NCBI GenBank assembly: GCA_030220185.1
Contig: JASPKZ010010216.1
Location: forward strand, 1-64,000
Direction: 5' to 3'
From: Diploptera punctata
Taxonomy: Eukaryota > Arthropoda > Insecta > Blattodea > Blaberidae
DNA length: 64,000 nucleotides
The notes beneath the pieces were generated by a model. It had not been told where the DNA came from. It was given only the letters and a program-made list of their open reading frames with translations, and searched no databases. Of this stretch, positions 45,758 through 56,124 are shown piece after piece (position 1 is the stretch's first letter; each line of letters opens with the position of its first letter). Position numbers and translations under genes: made by a program.

Positions 45758-46575
45758 TATCTATGTAACGGAATCTTTCAACGCGATTTTCGCCCACTTA
45801 AAATCATTGGATCGACTTGAAACTTTGTATACTTCTAAATAACCCGTGACAATACAATAATTCCATATGTTGTTTTTCTAAAATCCTGGACAGAATCATC
45901 AGAAAATCAAAAATAGTGTCTTTGTATCAATGTAACGGAATCTTTGAACACAATTTTCACCCACCTAGAAACATTCGATCGACTTGAAACTTTGTATACG
46001 TGTAAAGGACCCGTGACAATACAACGATTGCATACTTATTTTTTAAATCCTGGCCAGAATAATCAGAAAATAAAAAAGTATGTTTGTATCTATGTAACGG
46101 AATATTTGAACACGATTTTCATCCACTTAGAAACATTGGATCGACTTGAAACTTTGTATACTTGTAAAGGACCCGTGACAAAAGATCAATTTCATACTTA
46201 TTTTGTATAATCCTGGCCAGATTCATCAGAAAATCAAAAAAAGTGTCTTTGTATCTATGTAATCGAATCTTTGAACACGATTTTCACCCACTTAGAAACA
46301 TTGGATCGACTTGAAACTTTTTGTATACGTGCAAAGGATCCGTGACAATACAGTGATTTCAGACTTATTTTCTAAAATCCTGGTTAGAAACGTCAGAAAA
46401 TAAAACAAAGTGTGTTTGTATCTATGTAACGGAATATTTGAACACGATTTTCATCCACTTAGAAACAGTGGATCGACTTGAAACTTTGTATGCTTGTAAA
46501 GGACCCTTAACAATACAATAATTTCATATTTTGTTTCTAAACTCCTGGTCAGAACCATCAGAAAATAAAAACAAA
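45758..46575. repeat. ~165-bp minisatellite, five units
   Basis: Units start with ATGTAACGGAATCTTTGAAC-like sequence at about 45762, 45930, 46092, 46255 and 46424. Each then carries CACGATTTTCAYCCACTTAG, GATCGACTTGAAACTTTGTA, GGACCCGTGACAATACA and an ATCCTGG-CAGAA-ATCAGAAAAT end. Similarity between units is high but not perfect. ORFs within are repeats of this unit. Confidence 0.9.
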
Positions 46576-46599
46576 TGGAAACTGGTATAATAGGTTGCG

Positions 46600-46715
46600 G
46601 ACGTGTCGACTTTTTAGCCAATCGTTGTAAGAGCTCAGTTGATAGTGCGGTGAACTCTAGTGGTATATAATTTCAGTAATCCATAGATCGCTGGTTCAAA
46701 TCCGGGTGGGAGAAT
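46600..46715 (+). repeat. tRNA-like sequence (SINE head or tRNA pseudogene)
   Basis: An A-box-like AGCTCAGTTGATAGTGCGG (46632-46650) and B-box-like GGTTCAAATCCGG (46692-46704) stand about 45 bp apart, wider than in a plain tRNA. No clean acceptor-stem pairing was seen, so a SINE head is likelier than a functional tRNA gene. Confidence 0.5.
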
Positions 46716-46915
46716 TTTTTCAGAAGAGTATTACTTATAGCTCATACTGCATGTACCGGAGCTCGGTAGTAGGCAAGAGATCTCAGGGTTATGAACTCTT
46801 TATAAGCAAAAGGACAACGTATAAATGTACACTCAATTTTAACGAATCCAAGAAACCGTTTATTTACGGAGAAATACACTTTTGATAATACAGTTACAAA
46901 GTTTTATCTATGAGT

Positions 46916-48019
46916 GGAATCGATGAAATACTTAGAGGTCCACGTGCTCGAATCACTATTTTCAAAATCCAAATGCTTAACGAACTATAACTTTAAATTT
47001 AACTATTTCTCGGACGAATGTAATATTTAAACTGAATCCGAGATCGCGGTCTGCAGGTCTACAATGTTCCAACACTGAACACAGAGTCCCTGATAGTGAT
47101 CGTGAATTTTTTAACTGAATTGGAGATCGCGGTCTGTAGATCCACTATGTTTCAACACTGATCACAGAATGACCGAGAGTGATTTCTAACTGAATCGGAG
47201 ATCGCAGTCTGCAGATCTACTATGTTTCAACACTGATCACAGAGTCACTGAGAGTGATTAGTGTTTTGATATAAGTTCTCGCTTATAAAGGCGGTGGCTC
47301 CTCCCACTTTTCTCGAATCCACTCCTTACAATTGCATATATTTATGTTACAATAATATTATTTAATAGTATGTATAACATTTCTAAGAACTGGGTAAATT
47401 GGTTCTTTGATATTTAATAGATAATGTTTTTTCAGTTTATTTGTAAACTGTCAATATTAAGAGATTATCTTTTCTAAAGGTGAATGAATGTCTTTTGTTG
47501 CCTGTACTAGCCAGGTAGAAATTCTTTATCATCATTCCTTTGAATTGCTTAGTAGCGTTAATTGGTTTCTAAGAATTGGTCAATAGATTTTTAATCTTTT
47601 TAATAGATAACCAATGTTATCTTTTTTTAAAGAATGAATATTTCTTATTAGTTGTATAGACTGCTAATTGGAATAAGTTATATTCTTTTGACAATACCCT
47701 TTTTGAGTTCCTATATTATTTGTAAGTTGTGTAGTAGGTGGAGTTCTGACAATACCTCTTTATTTGTCATTTGAATAGCAGGTAGCGTTTTACAATATTT
47801 TATTCTACACAAATGTACGTGGAATTTTTACCTGGATATATTTCTACTTTTCCACATACATATTTTATAGCGATATTAGTAATATATTCTATTTCATTAT
47901 TTATAGACTTATTTAATTTTAATAACAATTTAATATATTTCGGAACATTTTAGTTTCAGATACATGCATATTAGAGATGTATCTTAGTTTATATGTCTCC
48001 TATCATATTAATCGCTACA
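46916..48019 (-). repeat. 3' LTR of minus-strand LTR retrotransposon
   Basis: About 1.1 kb matching 53705-55117 at roughly 95% or better over most of its length. On the minus strand it starts TGTAGCGATTAATATGATAG at 48019 (TG start, as LTRs do). It contains three tandem ~75-83-bp subunits (starts about 47030, 47113, 47188), each with a GAGATCGCGGTCTGCAGATC-like block, and a TATAAA-like box near 47284. The low-coordinate boundary is blurred by divergence and could be as low as about 46750. Confidence 0.75.
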
Positions 48020-48463
48020 AATGCCTACTTGTATATTGAAAGTAAATAGTTTCAGTATTTCTTTAAATATACAATTCTCTTCTTTTGAGAAACTTAGTTT
48101 CTTGGTTAATTTACCTCTGCAAATATCTCTTGCATGAAAGAATAACAGAATACAATAAGTAGCTTAATACTAAACTTATAATTACTTAATACTAATTTTA
48201 TACATATTTGGTTACAACAATACATTACTCTTACACACTCAATTTCATACAACATTCTTAATTACAATACAGTATATTGTACTACCGATTGACCATTTGT
48301 TTACAATTCTTTATATGGCCGCATCATTTCCAGGTGGTACACTCATGGTTTTAGTTACATTAGCAGCGTGAATATACAGTACTGATTTAATTTTGAAATT
48401 GGGTATTTTGATAGCTATGATCCGAGTTTTCATTACGTGGCCGATATATTTGTGCCCGAGTAT
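48020..48463. other. 3' internal region of LTR element
   Basis: Between the gag stop and the 3' LTR. No coding sequence and no convincing polypurine tract. This is where pol would be expected in a complete element. Confidence 0.5.
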
Positions 48464-50339
48464 TTAGGCTGTTCCTGAATTCCGGTGCTTGAGGACTTTG
48501 GTCGAGTCATGTTGCAACTGGATTTGTCTACCAGCTGATAAGGTATTTGGTTGTGGGTGCCGTGGACGGTTGTACGACGAATTATGAAAATAATTCTCGT
48601 ACCATCGTCGAGTATTTTCTCTGTCTACGTTTATCTGTCTATCATGATGGGCGAATGGGGCTTGTCTGCGATTTTCCCGTCTATCATATATTTGGCGCGT
48701 TTGAATTTCATTTCGCCTATTTACCCGCAACATGTTTATCTGGCGGTCATTTTTGTGTCTTTCGTGTACCCTAAAGTTTTGCCTACCTCTGTTTGTATAA
48801 AAAATTGTATCACGTGGGTATCTATTTTGCGAAGTCTGTGCCTCTCGCTCTCGTTTTGAAAATATTCTGTCTTGGTGGTGTGTAAGTACGGTTATAGCCT
48901 TGAGTATGTAACTTTGTGGTTTTACCATAGGTAGGGTTTGCAACTCATGATTATTTCCGGTCTCTAGCATTTGCAAGATGTCTAGCATTTTGTCATAAGT
49001 ATTTATGTTGGCTACGAGAAGGCTTGGGCGGATAGCTTGTGGATAGTGATTTATAATCATTCGTATAAATTCACTATCGGCTAGAGGTGGTGTTATGAGG
49101 CGTGCACGTTTTGCCAGAGAGAGAAAATACTCGGAGTGGGTTTCCCCACTGGTCTTGCTGTATGTACCACTGCATATTTCCTGCCGTATTTTGTGTCGTT
49201 GATCGGTTCCGAAAAATGTATTTCTGAATATACTACGAAATGTGTCGTAGGAAGTACTATCAGGTAATGTGATCTCAAACCAATCTCTGCTTTCTTTTCT
49301 AAGCAATTTTGACCACATATATGTAATGTTCCTGAGGAATTCCTTTTATTTTCAATTAATTATCCAATTCTTTGAGGAATTGGATAGGATTAGTCCCGTT
49401 ATTGGCATTAAATTTCGGCAGTGGTAAATCTAACAATCCTTGATACATGGGCGTGTTATATACCCTGTTTTAGTGCCTAAATTATGTATTGGAGTAGCTG
49501 AAATAATGTCCGAAAATTGGTTATTTATTATTTCACCTTCTCCTGAAATATTGCATTGGTTGTCTGTGCAAGAACGATTCAATTGTTCTCTTGCTAGTAC
49601 CGCGGTGTGGTTCACGTTAGCGGAGGAATGTAATTCATTGATTTTCATTTCATTTATTGTTTTAGAGAACTCTTCTTGGGTTGAGGTCAATTTCTTAGCG
49701 CGTTCTTCGCTCTGTTTGTTTACGTTGGCAATTTTATTGTTTTGGTCAGAAATCGCGTCTTGGAACGTTTTGCTCATTTGATCATTTAGTTCTTCGCACT
49801 CTTTACTCTCGGTAGTAATAATCAATTGAATCTTCTCTTGCACAACTTTAATGTCATCAATTTCACTATTAATTTTATATAATTCGTTTGCAACGGAATT
49901 TATTTTTCCAGATAAATCAGAGCAAATAATATTCATGGATGAGTTTATTTCAGCTTTTAGCTTTTCGTTACTCTCTTGAATTTTAGTTGTGAGGGCATTA
50001 GTTAATTCAACTTTTATTTGTTGGTTATTTCTTTGATTGTTTGGTGTATTTTATTTATTCCTTCTCTACACTCAAATTACAATCCCGAAACTTCGGTTGT
50101 AGATTATTTATGGCATGTAGAAGCATGGTCATATCTATGGTAGGTGTATGAGTAGGACTTGGGATGTTTGCATTAGCGTTACTCATGATCGGTTCCGAAT
50201 TTTCAACAGTGTTATTAGCCATGTTAGTTTCATTACTTAGAAAATCTATTTCATTTTGTTGGGAGGTATTTTCATGATTGTTAGACATGTTAGTATTGAT
50301 TTTATTTACTTTTGTCTTATTTGAACTGCGGAGAAGCAT
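48464..50339 (-). pseudogene. broken gag of LTR retrotransposon
   Basis: Structural (Gag-like) protein remains, in order on minus. 50339-50055 is a 94-codon Asn/Thr-rich N-terminal stretch. 49936-49430 is a 168-codon region with predicted coiled coil (VANELYKINSEIDDIKVVQE). 49318-48464 is 284 codons with DWFEITLPDSTSYDTF, FFGTDQRHKIRQEI and LAKRARLITPPLADSEFIRM, typical of retrotransposon gag, followed by an Arg/Asn-rich tail. The segments lie in different frames; at least two frame breaks, near 50050 and 49440-49320, separate them. No CCHC knuckle, protease, RT, RNase H or integrase was found between the LTRs, so the element is gag-only and non-autonomous. Clade probably Ty3-like, from memory of the gag motifs. 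Confidence 0.75.
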
Positions 50340-50722
50340 AGATTTAAATTATTTAGAGTTTGTTTTAGATCTAGTTAACTCTGATTTATCTGGGCATTTA
50401 AAGTTAAACACAATCAAATATTACAATTAATGATATGAGCCCTGTAGAGAGAAATATAGACAAAAATATACACACTTAATTTTTTTTGTACTGGCCTGTT
50501 GATGTGGTGCTGGACAATAGTTACCACGTGTAGGTGTTGCTGCTGGTTTTCTTGTCCGCTGGATTTCTGGTTCGCTGATGTGCTGGCCCACTCTTTCATC
50601 TACGTGATGTCGTGTTACCGTGATACCTTGACGATTGTTTCTTTGCACACGGCGATCAATTTAATTGTATAAATGTAGCGGTGACGAGGACATTTTCACT
50701 GCGATATGTTAATGTCTAGAGC
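50340..50722. other. leader of LTR element up to LINE insertion
   Basis: Non-coding leader between gag and the nested LINE. It ends with TAATGTCTAGAGC (50710-50722), the left copy of the LINE target duplication. ORFs here have no motif. Confidence 0.55.
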
Positions 50723-51046
50723 TGACTGACTGACTGATTGTCGACGGTGACTTGCACCGTCCAGTGTGCTGCATACTGTTTCCCACTGGGATAAACTTGG
50801 CAGCAAATTCCTTTATGGCTATCAAGTAGTGGTTGTGGATTATGTAACCTCAGCCTTTGGTGACATTGTATTTTACCTAACGGGTCTATACCAGAATAAT
50901 AGTGCAAACCTCTATACTTGTAAGAAGGCATCATAAACTACGCCGCCGGCAAGCAGAGAGTCCGAAAGCCGGACAGCGTAGTGTGACCCACACTTCTCAA
51001 AGCAAGTGATCTCGCACTATTATGTGGATGGTCTCTCCTTTTCAGG

Positions 51047-52903
51047 TTAACCTGTAAAACACAGGTTTACCAGTCGGCTCATGAAGATGAAACGCTCCAT
51101 GGGACTAGACAATTCAGCCAATAATGGCTGAACATCCCGGAGAATTTCCTCTCCACGAGCACTTAGGCTACCTGTTAGCAATTGCTGGCCCTTAACTTTA
51201 GCAGTGCTATTCTCTTGATTTGTTCTGGAAGCAGTACCAGTCTGTAAGGCTTGAGTAAAGGATACTCTTGGATCAACCTTCACAGAAGTGAAGGTCTTTC
51301 TTTGAGTTGCAGTTAGATTTAGAACAGGATCACTTGAGGATGGTTTTACTTTAGGATTTGGGATAGGTTTAGCTACCCTGCTATAAGCTTCAAGGGCCGC
51401 CTTGAAAGCAGGGCAGCCTCTGAAGGACGCCGGGTGACCGGACTCCTTGCAATTTGCACATTTAAGCAAGGTTGTGTCTCTCCGCGCTTCGGCCTTTAGG
51501 GTACAGTCCTTGTGCCCGTGGGGCCCAGCGCAGATAACACAGCGAGGAGCCCGATTACAAGCAGGGAAAGTATGATTGAAAGACTGGCACCGGTAACACT
51601 GCTTAAGTCCAGCCCTTGGTCTATATGGCTCTATGGCTACAACAGTGTATAAGAGACGCTTTAAATCATAAATTTGTAACGCTTTACTATTGCGTTCTAA
51701 TTCCAATATGTAGATAGGAAGGGGTATGGCCAAATCATTTTCGGTTTTTTTAATCTGTTTAACATCTTTAACAGGGAAACCCAACGCGAGGATTTCCTCT
51801 TTAATTTCGTCTGGGTCTACAGTTGCAGGCAGTCTCTTTAACACCACCTTCAAAGGAAGATCCCTCTTCAGTAGATAAGTATAGTAATCCCTATTTAGGG
51901 AATTAAAATACTCCTTCAACTTGTAGTAATCTTCCAATGAACGTGCATAGTAACGTATTCCTTCAGGAATACTGACACACTTTAGTTGGTCGCCAATTAG
52001 TGATTTCAACTCTTTGTTAATTCGGAACAAATTCCCGTGACCAATAAGAGTTATTGGTGGGGGTCTTTGCTCCGATTGGACAGCATTACCTGAAGGAGTA
52101 GCTGTAGGTGTAGCCATAGTCGGACCAGTAGCTTGAGGAGGGACCATCTCTGAGGATGTTCCTGCAGTGGAATTTTGAATGTCAGTTAATACTGAAAATT
52201 TATTGTTGGTAGGCACTGCTGGAACCTCAACTCGTGATTCCTGCGACTCTGTGGATCGATTATCTGGATGTAAAGGTTCAAATACATTAGTGTGTTTGCC
52301 CAGTAGTATGGGTTCTTTTGGTTTGGAAGAATCAACTTTTGTTTTCTTAACTACTAATGTCGGTACTTTTTCTTTTTTCTTTCTATTTTTCCGTTTAGGA
52401 GATTTTTCACTAGCAGTTGACTGGTCGTCAGTGAGCATTTGCTCCTCAGTGGTCATCTGCTCACTGGTGTCCATATCACTGCTAGTTGAAGGAATTTCTT
52501 TTCCTAGATTGCTATATGCTTTGCGATTTGAGGAGGAATGGAAGAGCGCAGTAGTGCGAATCTCTAACAGATCTCCTTTCAATTCGTCTAGCATAGCTTC
52601 AAACATTCGTTGACCTGGTTCGTTATCATTTATCAATTTATTTAATCGATCCAATGCAGAAGACGTGAAATCACGAGCTTCTTCGGACCTCTCAAAGACC
52701 TGGAAAGTACCCATAAAATTTATAAGTATCAAGAAGGTTCCACTAAGAGTGGACAACAATTCTTTTAATTCGGGTTTTTTGTCAAATCCATATTTCTGGA
52801 CGTATGCTTCAAATTTGTTCGCGGAGTCTTCCCAGAGTATGAGAGGTCCGACATCCTCACTTTCTGGATCCATAGACCCGTAAGACTTTGGCATAGTAGC
52901 CAT
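51047..52903 (-). CDS. LINE ORF1 / gag-like nucleic-acid-binding protein, intact (618 codons)
   Basis: RNA-binding ORF1 protein of a jockey/I-type non-LTR retrotransposon, expected to coat element RNA. The N-terminal third is acidic and helical. A basic KRKNRKKK (170-177) is a likely nuclear signal. Residues about 350-430 (VVLKRLPATVDPDEIKEEIL...IYDLKRLLYT) fit the pre-C2HC/RRM-like domain that precedes zinc knuckles in these proteins. Three knuckles follow: C436-C439-H444-C449, C455-C458-H462-C467 and C482-C485-H490-C497. The C terminus (VQPLLAELSSPMERFIFMSR) resembles the conserved ORF1 end. ATG at 52903 is chosen for context ACAATGGCTAC and full domain coverage. No stop or frameshift. No ORF2 follows. 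Opposite-strand ORFs at 52179-52883 are shadows. Confidence 0.9.
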   Translation of the reverse strand: MATMPKSYGSMDPESEDVGPLILWEDSANKFEAYVQKYGFDKKPELKELLSTLSGTFLILINFMGTFQVFERSEEARDFTSSALDRLNKLINDNEPGQRMFEAMLDELKGDLLEIRTTALFHSSSNRKAYSNLGKEIPSTSSDMDTSEQMTTEEQMLTDDQSTASEKSPKRKNRKKKEKVPTLVVKKTKVDSSKPKEPILLGKHTNVFEPLHPDNRSTESQESRVEVPAVPTNNKFSVLTDIQNSTAGTSSEMVPPQATGPTMATPTATPSGNAVQSEQRPPPITLIGHGNLFRINKELKSLIGDQLKCVSIPEGIRYYARSLEDYYKLKEYFNSLNRDYYTYLLKRDLPLKVVLKRLPATVDPDEIKEEILALGFPVKDVKQIKKTENDLAIPLPIYILELERNSKALQIYDLKRLLYTVVAIEPYRPRAGLKQCYRCQSFNHTFPACNRAPRCVICAGPHGHKDCTLKAEARRDTTLLKCANCKESGHPASFRGCPAFKAALEAYSRVAKPIPNPKVKPSSSDPVLNLTATQRKTFTSVKVDPRVSFTQALQTGTASRTNQENSTAKVKGQQLLTGSLSARGEEILRDVQPLLAELSSPMERFIFMSRLVNLCFTG

Positions 52904-53367
52904 TGTGCTTGGTTAATACCAAGTCTTAGTTCTGGACACTATACACAAAAGCACTAAACACTTGTCACCAAAGAATATGATTACACTGCACAATAATAAT
53001 TATTGTAACCACTCCACTTACCTTGATAGCACAGCACTCGAAATTAGATGCACAAACAACACAAAAGATCACGAGGATCAGCCCGTGTAGGGCCACGCCC
53101 CTAGCAAGGAATTTGCTGACCAGCTGTAGTTGCGCGGATCTGATTGGCTGAGACGAAACTGGAAAAATTGATGCAGCCAATCACAGCACACGAAGGACTA
53201 CAAGTCAAAACGTCAACAAATCAATAATTGTCGATTGCAGTAGTAGTCTAGGATGCCGTGATGAACAGCAGTAGACGTTCAGTAAAGGCAGGATCCATAG
53301 CAGTACGAAGTATCATAAGCAAATGTTGCATGATGTTTTCAGCACGAGCTCTGATTCCAGTATGCGC
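52904..53367 (-). promoter_or_regulatory. 5' leader (putative internal promoter) of half-LINE
   Basis: 464 nt upstream of the ORF1 ATG within the target duplications. It is GC-richer than its flanks around 53080-53160, as LINE 5' UTRs with internal promoters often are. No specific initiator element can be asserted. An AAGGTAAGT splice-donor-like string occurs near 53027. Confidence 0.45.
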
Positions 53368-53396
53368 TAATGTCTAGAGCAGTTTCGTTGGATATA

Positions 53397-55117
53397 TGTA
53401 GCGATTTTCGAATATTTCGTTGTTGTATGCTGACAAATAGAGTTCACTGATGTCCACGTGGTTAATTTCACAAATGGTTAATTTCACAAATTTACAATTT
53501 TGCAGTTCAATTTTTAGGTTAAATGTCTCCGAATTCGGACAGCAAATACTTTGGAAGTCGTTATTGTTTATTTAAATCAGAGTTTATTTGGGTTCGTGAT
53601 TCTACGTTGATGCTAATAGAGCTTTTAATCGAGGCTAAGTCATGTTGGCGTCATTTGGAGATCCATACGTGGGTGTTTGACTCGATGGGCATCATTTGGT
53701 GCGGTGAATCGATGAAGTATTTCGAAGACTACGCGTGCTTGAATCAATATTTAACGGACTATAACTTTAAATTTAACTATTTCTCGGACGAATCTAATAT
53801 TTAAACTGAATCGGAGATCGCGCTCTGCTGGTCTACCATGTTCCAACACTGAACACAGAGTCCCTGATAGTGATCGTGAATTTTTTAACTGAATTGGAGA
53901 TCGCGGTCTGTAGATCCACTATGTTTCAACACTGATCACAGAATGACCGAGAGTGATTTTTAACTGAATCGGAGATCGCAGTCTGCAGATCTACTATGTT
54001 TCAACACTGATCACAGAGTCAGTGAGAGTGATTAGTGTTTTAGATATAAGTTCTCGCTTATAAAGGCGGTGGCTCCTCCCACTTTTCTCGAATCCACTCC
54101 TTACAATTGAATATATTTATGTTACAATAATATTATTTACTAGTATGTATAACATTTCTAAGAACTGGGTAAATTGGTTAAACTATTGTTCAATTCTTCC
54201 AATGATATATGGAATCTGTCTCATTATTATTTCGGAAAATTGTATAATTCCTTCTGGCTTTTTTCGTGTTGAGACTTGAAAGTAGTTTTGAAGTTCCTTA
54301 GGACAGGTTACTGGCCCGACGATAAGTAGTCCAGTGATAGGGCTGCTACCTTTTAGTCTCTGGACAGACATTAGGATACCGCATTTACTCAGTACCTGAT
54401 GGAACGGTTATACCGCCGTGACTCGGCGGTGTTTCTCTTGAGGCCGAAACAGGTCAACAAATGGCCTAAATTCGTGAATGTACTATGATGATGATGATGG
54501 GTAAATTGGTTCTTTGATATTTAATAGATAATGCTTTTTCAGTTTATTTGTAAACTGTCAATATTAAGAGATTATCTTTTCTAAAGGTGAATGAATGTCT
54601 TTTGTTGTCTGTACTAGCCAGGTAGAAATTCCTTTAAATTGCTTAGTAGCGTTAATTGGTTTCTAAGAATTGGTCAATAGATTTTTAATCTTTTTAATAG
54701 CTAACTAATGTTATCTTTTCTTAAAGAATGAAGAATATTTCTTATTAGTTATATAGACTGCTAATTGGAATACATTATATTCTTTTGACAATACCCTTAT
54801 TGAGTTCCTATATTATTTGTAAGTTGTGTAGTAGGTAGAGTTCTGACAATACCTCTTTACTTGTCATTTGTATAGCTGGTAGCGTTTTACAATATTTTAT
54901 TCTAGACAAATGCACGTGGAATATTTACCTGGATATATTTCCACTTTTCCACATACATATTTTATAGCGATATTAGTAATATATTCTATTTTCATTATTT
55001 ATAGATTAATTTAATTTTAATAACAATTTAATATATTTCGGAACATTTCAGTTTCAGATCCATGCATATTAGAGTTGTATCTTAGTTTATATGTCTGCTA
55101 TCATATTAATCGCTACA
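53397..55117 (-). repeat. 5' LTR of minus-strand LTR retrotransposon (with SINE inside)
   Basis: Partner of the repeat at 46916-48019. On minus it starts TGTAGCGATTAATATGATAG at 55117. It carries the same triple ~80-bp subunits (53808-54040) and TATAAA-like box (54060). Similarity to the 3' LTR is clear from about 53705 rightward and doubtful to the left. The inverted TGTAGCGA at 53397 is a possible inner LTR boundary. Interrupted by SINE-F at 54180-54498. Confidence 0.7.
54180..54498 (+). mobile_element. SINE-F (or short LINE 3' end) with 13-bp TSD
   Basis: A 320-bp insertion present in this LTR but absent from the other LTR at 47390. GGGTAAATTGGTT flanks it at 54167-54179 and 54499-54511. 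The 3' end is a (GAT)n tail. The last ~110 bp (GGTGTTTCTCTTGAGG, AACAGGTCAACAAATGG, ATTCGTGAATGTACTATGAT) recur inverted at 43548-43630. No coding domain. Confidence 0.85.
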
Positions 55118-55252
55118 TGCAATAGTATCGAATTTAAAGATATTTACATTTTTTATCTTATTCTGTAAAATATTAAAACTAAAAAATAAATAGTAGCTTT
55201 AAAAAATTGAAATCACACGCTTTATTAGAAAACCGAACTAAAAAATGAATAA

Positions 55253-55577
55253 ATAGTAGTTTTTAAAAACTAATACAACACGCTTTATTAGAATACCGAA
55301 CTAAAAATTGTAGAAAAATTTTAATTTCCAACAAGCTTGGGATAAATAATATTGCCATCAAAAGCGTGGGGTGCTCTTTATCAATTAATATATTTGATAA
55401 TAAACATATATTGGTAAAAGCAAAGTCTCTAAGAAGAAAATGTAAAAATCATAAAAAGCACCCCACTCTTTTGATGGTATAATTATTTATCCCAAGCTTG
55501 TTGGAAATTAAAATTACTTTTCAATTTTTAGTTCGGTTTTCTAATATAGCGTGTTGTTATAATTTTTTAAAACTATT
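55253..55577. repeat. foldback/MITE with ~125-bp arms
   Basis: Left arm 55253-55380 and right arm 55453-55577 are inverted copies. Shared blocks are CACGCTTTATTAGAA-ACCGA, TTTCCAACAAGCTTGGGATA and AAGCGTGGGGTGC/AAGAGTGGGGTGC. A further partial copy of the left end is duplicated directly at 55190-55250. Confidence 0.8.
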
Positions 55578-56120
55578 ATTACACTGCCGTCATAATGAGT
55601 TGTGTTTTCGTATATAGTATACCAAATAAGTTATATGTATTGTTTATTTAGTTTAGACTCTCCTAGTCTTATTACTTTCATATGTCCTCTAACTCGACCA
55701 TTATAGGGACACGGACATGTAGGAAGATTTTTTGGATTTTTAACTCGGGCATCAGGTGGTAAGCCTACTTTTCTGACCAAAACGAGAGAGTACTAGAACA
55801 GGAAAGCGCTATCCCGGATGATTTGATTTGCTCAGTGTGTAGGTTATCCTTACAGAGGTTGCACGAAATTGTAACAAGGCAAACAACTGCACTCATCGGA
55901 TTTATACTAAATATAACTAAGATGATAGGGGTGAATGTGATGGTCAGGTAGTATTCGGGAAAAATACTTGGGCTTTAACACTAGATTTTAGAACGAACAA
56001 TCGGGTCTTCAAAGGTACCCAACTGAGAAACTGGAAACCATATTTTTGGGATTAATGAAAAAGGCAGATAGGACAACAAATTTCTCCTATGACTTTTCCT
56101 CAATTTAGGGGTTCTTAGAG
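55578..56120. other. unassigned; weak coding-like debris
   Basis: 55740-55900 read on plus in shifting frames gives short cysteine-containing peptides, but no family can be named. Otherwise no feature. Confidence 0.3.
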
Positions 56121-56124
56121 TTAT

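Larger units (their letters stand above)
50723..53367 (-). mobile_element. ORF1-only non-LTR retrotransposon (half-LINE)
   Basis: A 2,645-bp insertion flanked by a perfect 13-bp duplication, TAATGTCTAGAGC, at 50710-50722 and 53368-53380. On the minus strand it has a 464-nt 5' leader (53367-52904), one intact 618-codon ORF, and a 324-nt 3' region. The 3' end is a short (CAGT)n tail (CAGTCAGTCAGTCAG, 50723-50739). No endonuclease or RT frame exists inside. Because both ends and the tail are present, this is an ORF2-less element moved in trans, not a 5'-truncated copy. The perfect duplication and open frame suggest a recent insertion, later than decay of the surrounding gag or at least later than the LTR element itself. 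Confidence 0.85.

Noticed and set aside
45758..46575. CRISPR-like array
   Set aside because: Units are about 165 bp, nearly contiguous and without unique spacers, in a eukaryotic context; an ordinary minisatellite.
46600..46715. Functional tRNA gene
   Set aside because: Box spacing too wide and no clean acceptor stem; treated as SINE-like.
46752..46760. Possible TG start of the left LTR with TGCA duplication (TGCA also follows 55117)
   Set aside because: The sequence after 46752 does not match the other LTR, so boundary and 4-bp duplication are not supported.
52179..52613. 144-codon plus ORF inside the half-LINE
   Set aside because: Complement of the intact 618-codon ORF1; low-complexity Ser/Phe composition and no motif.
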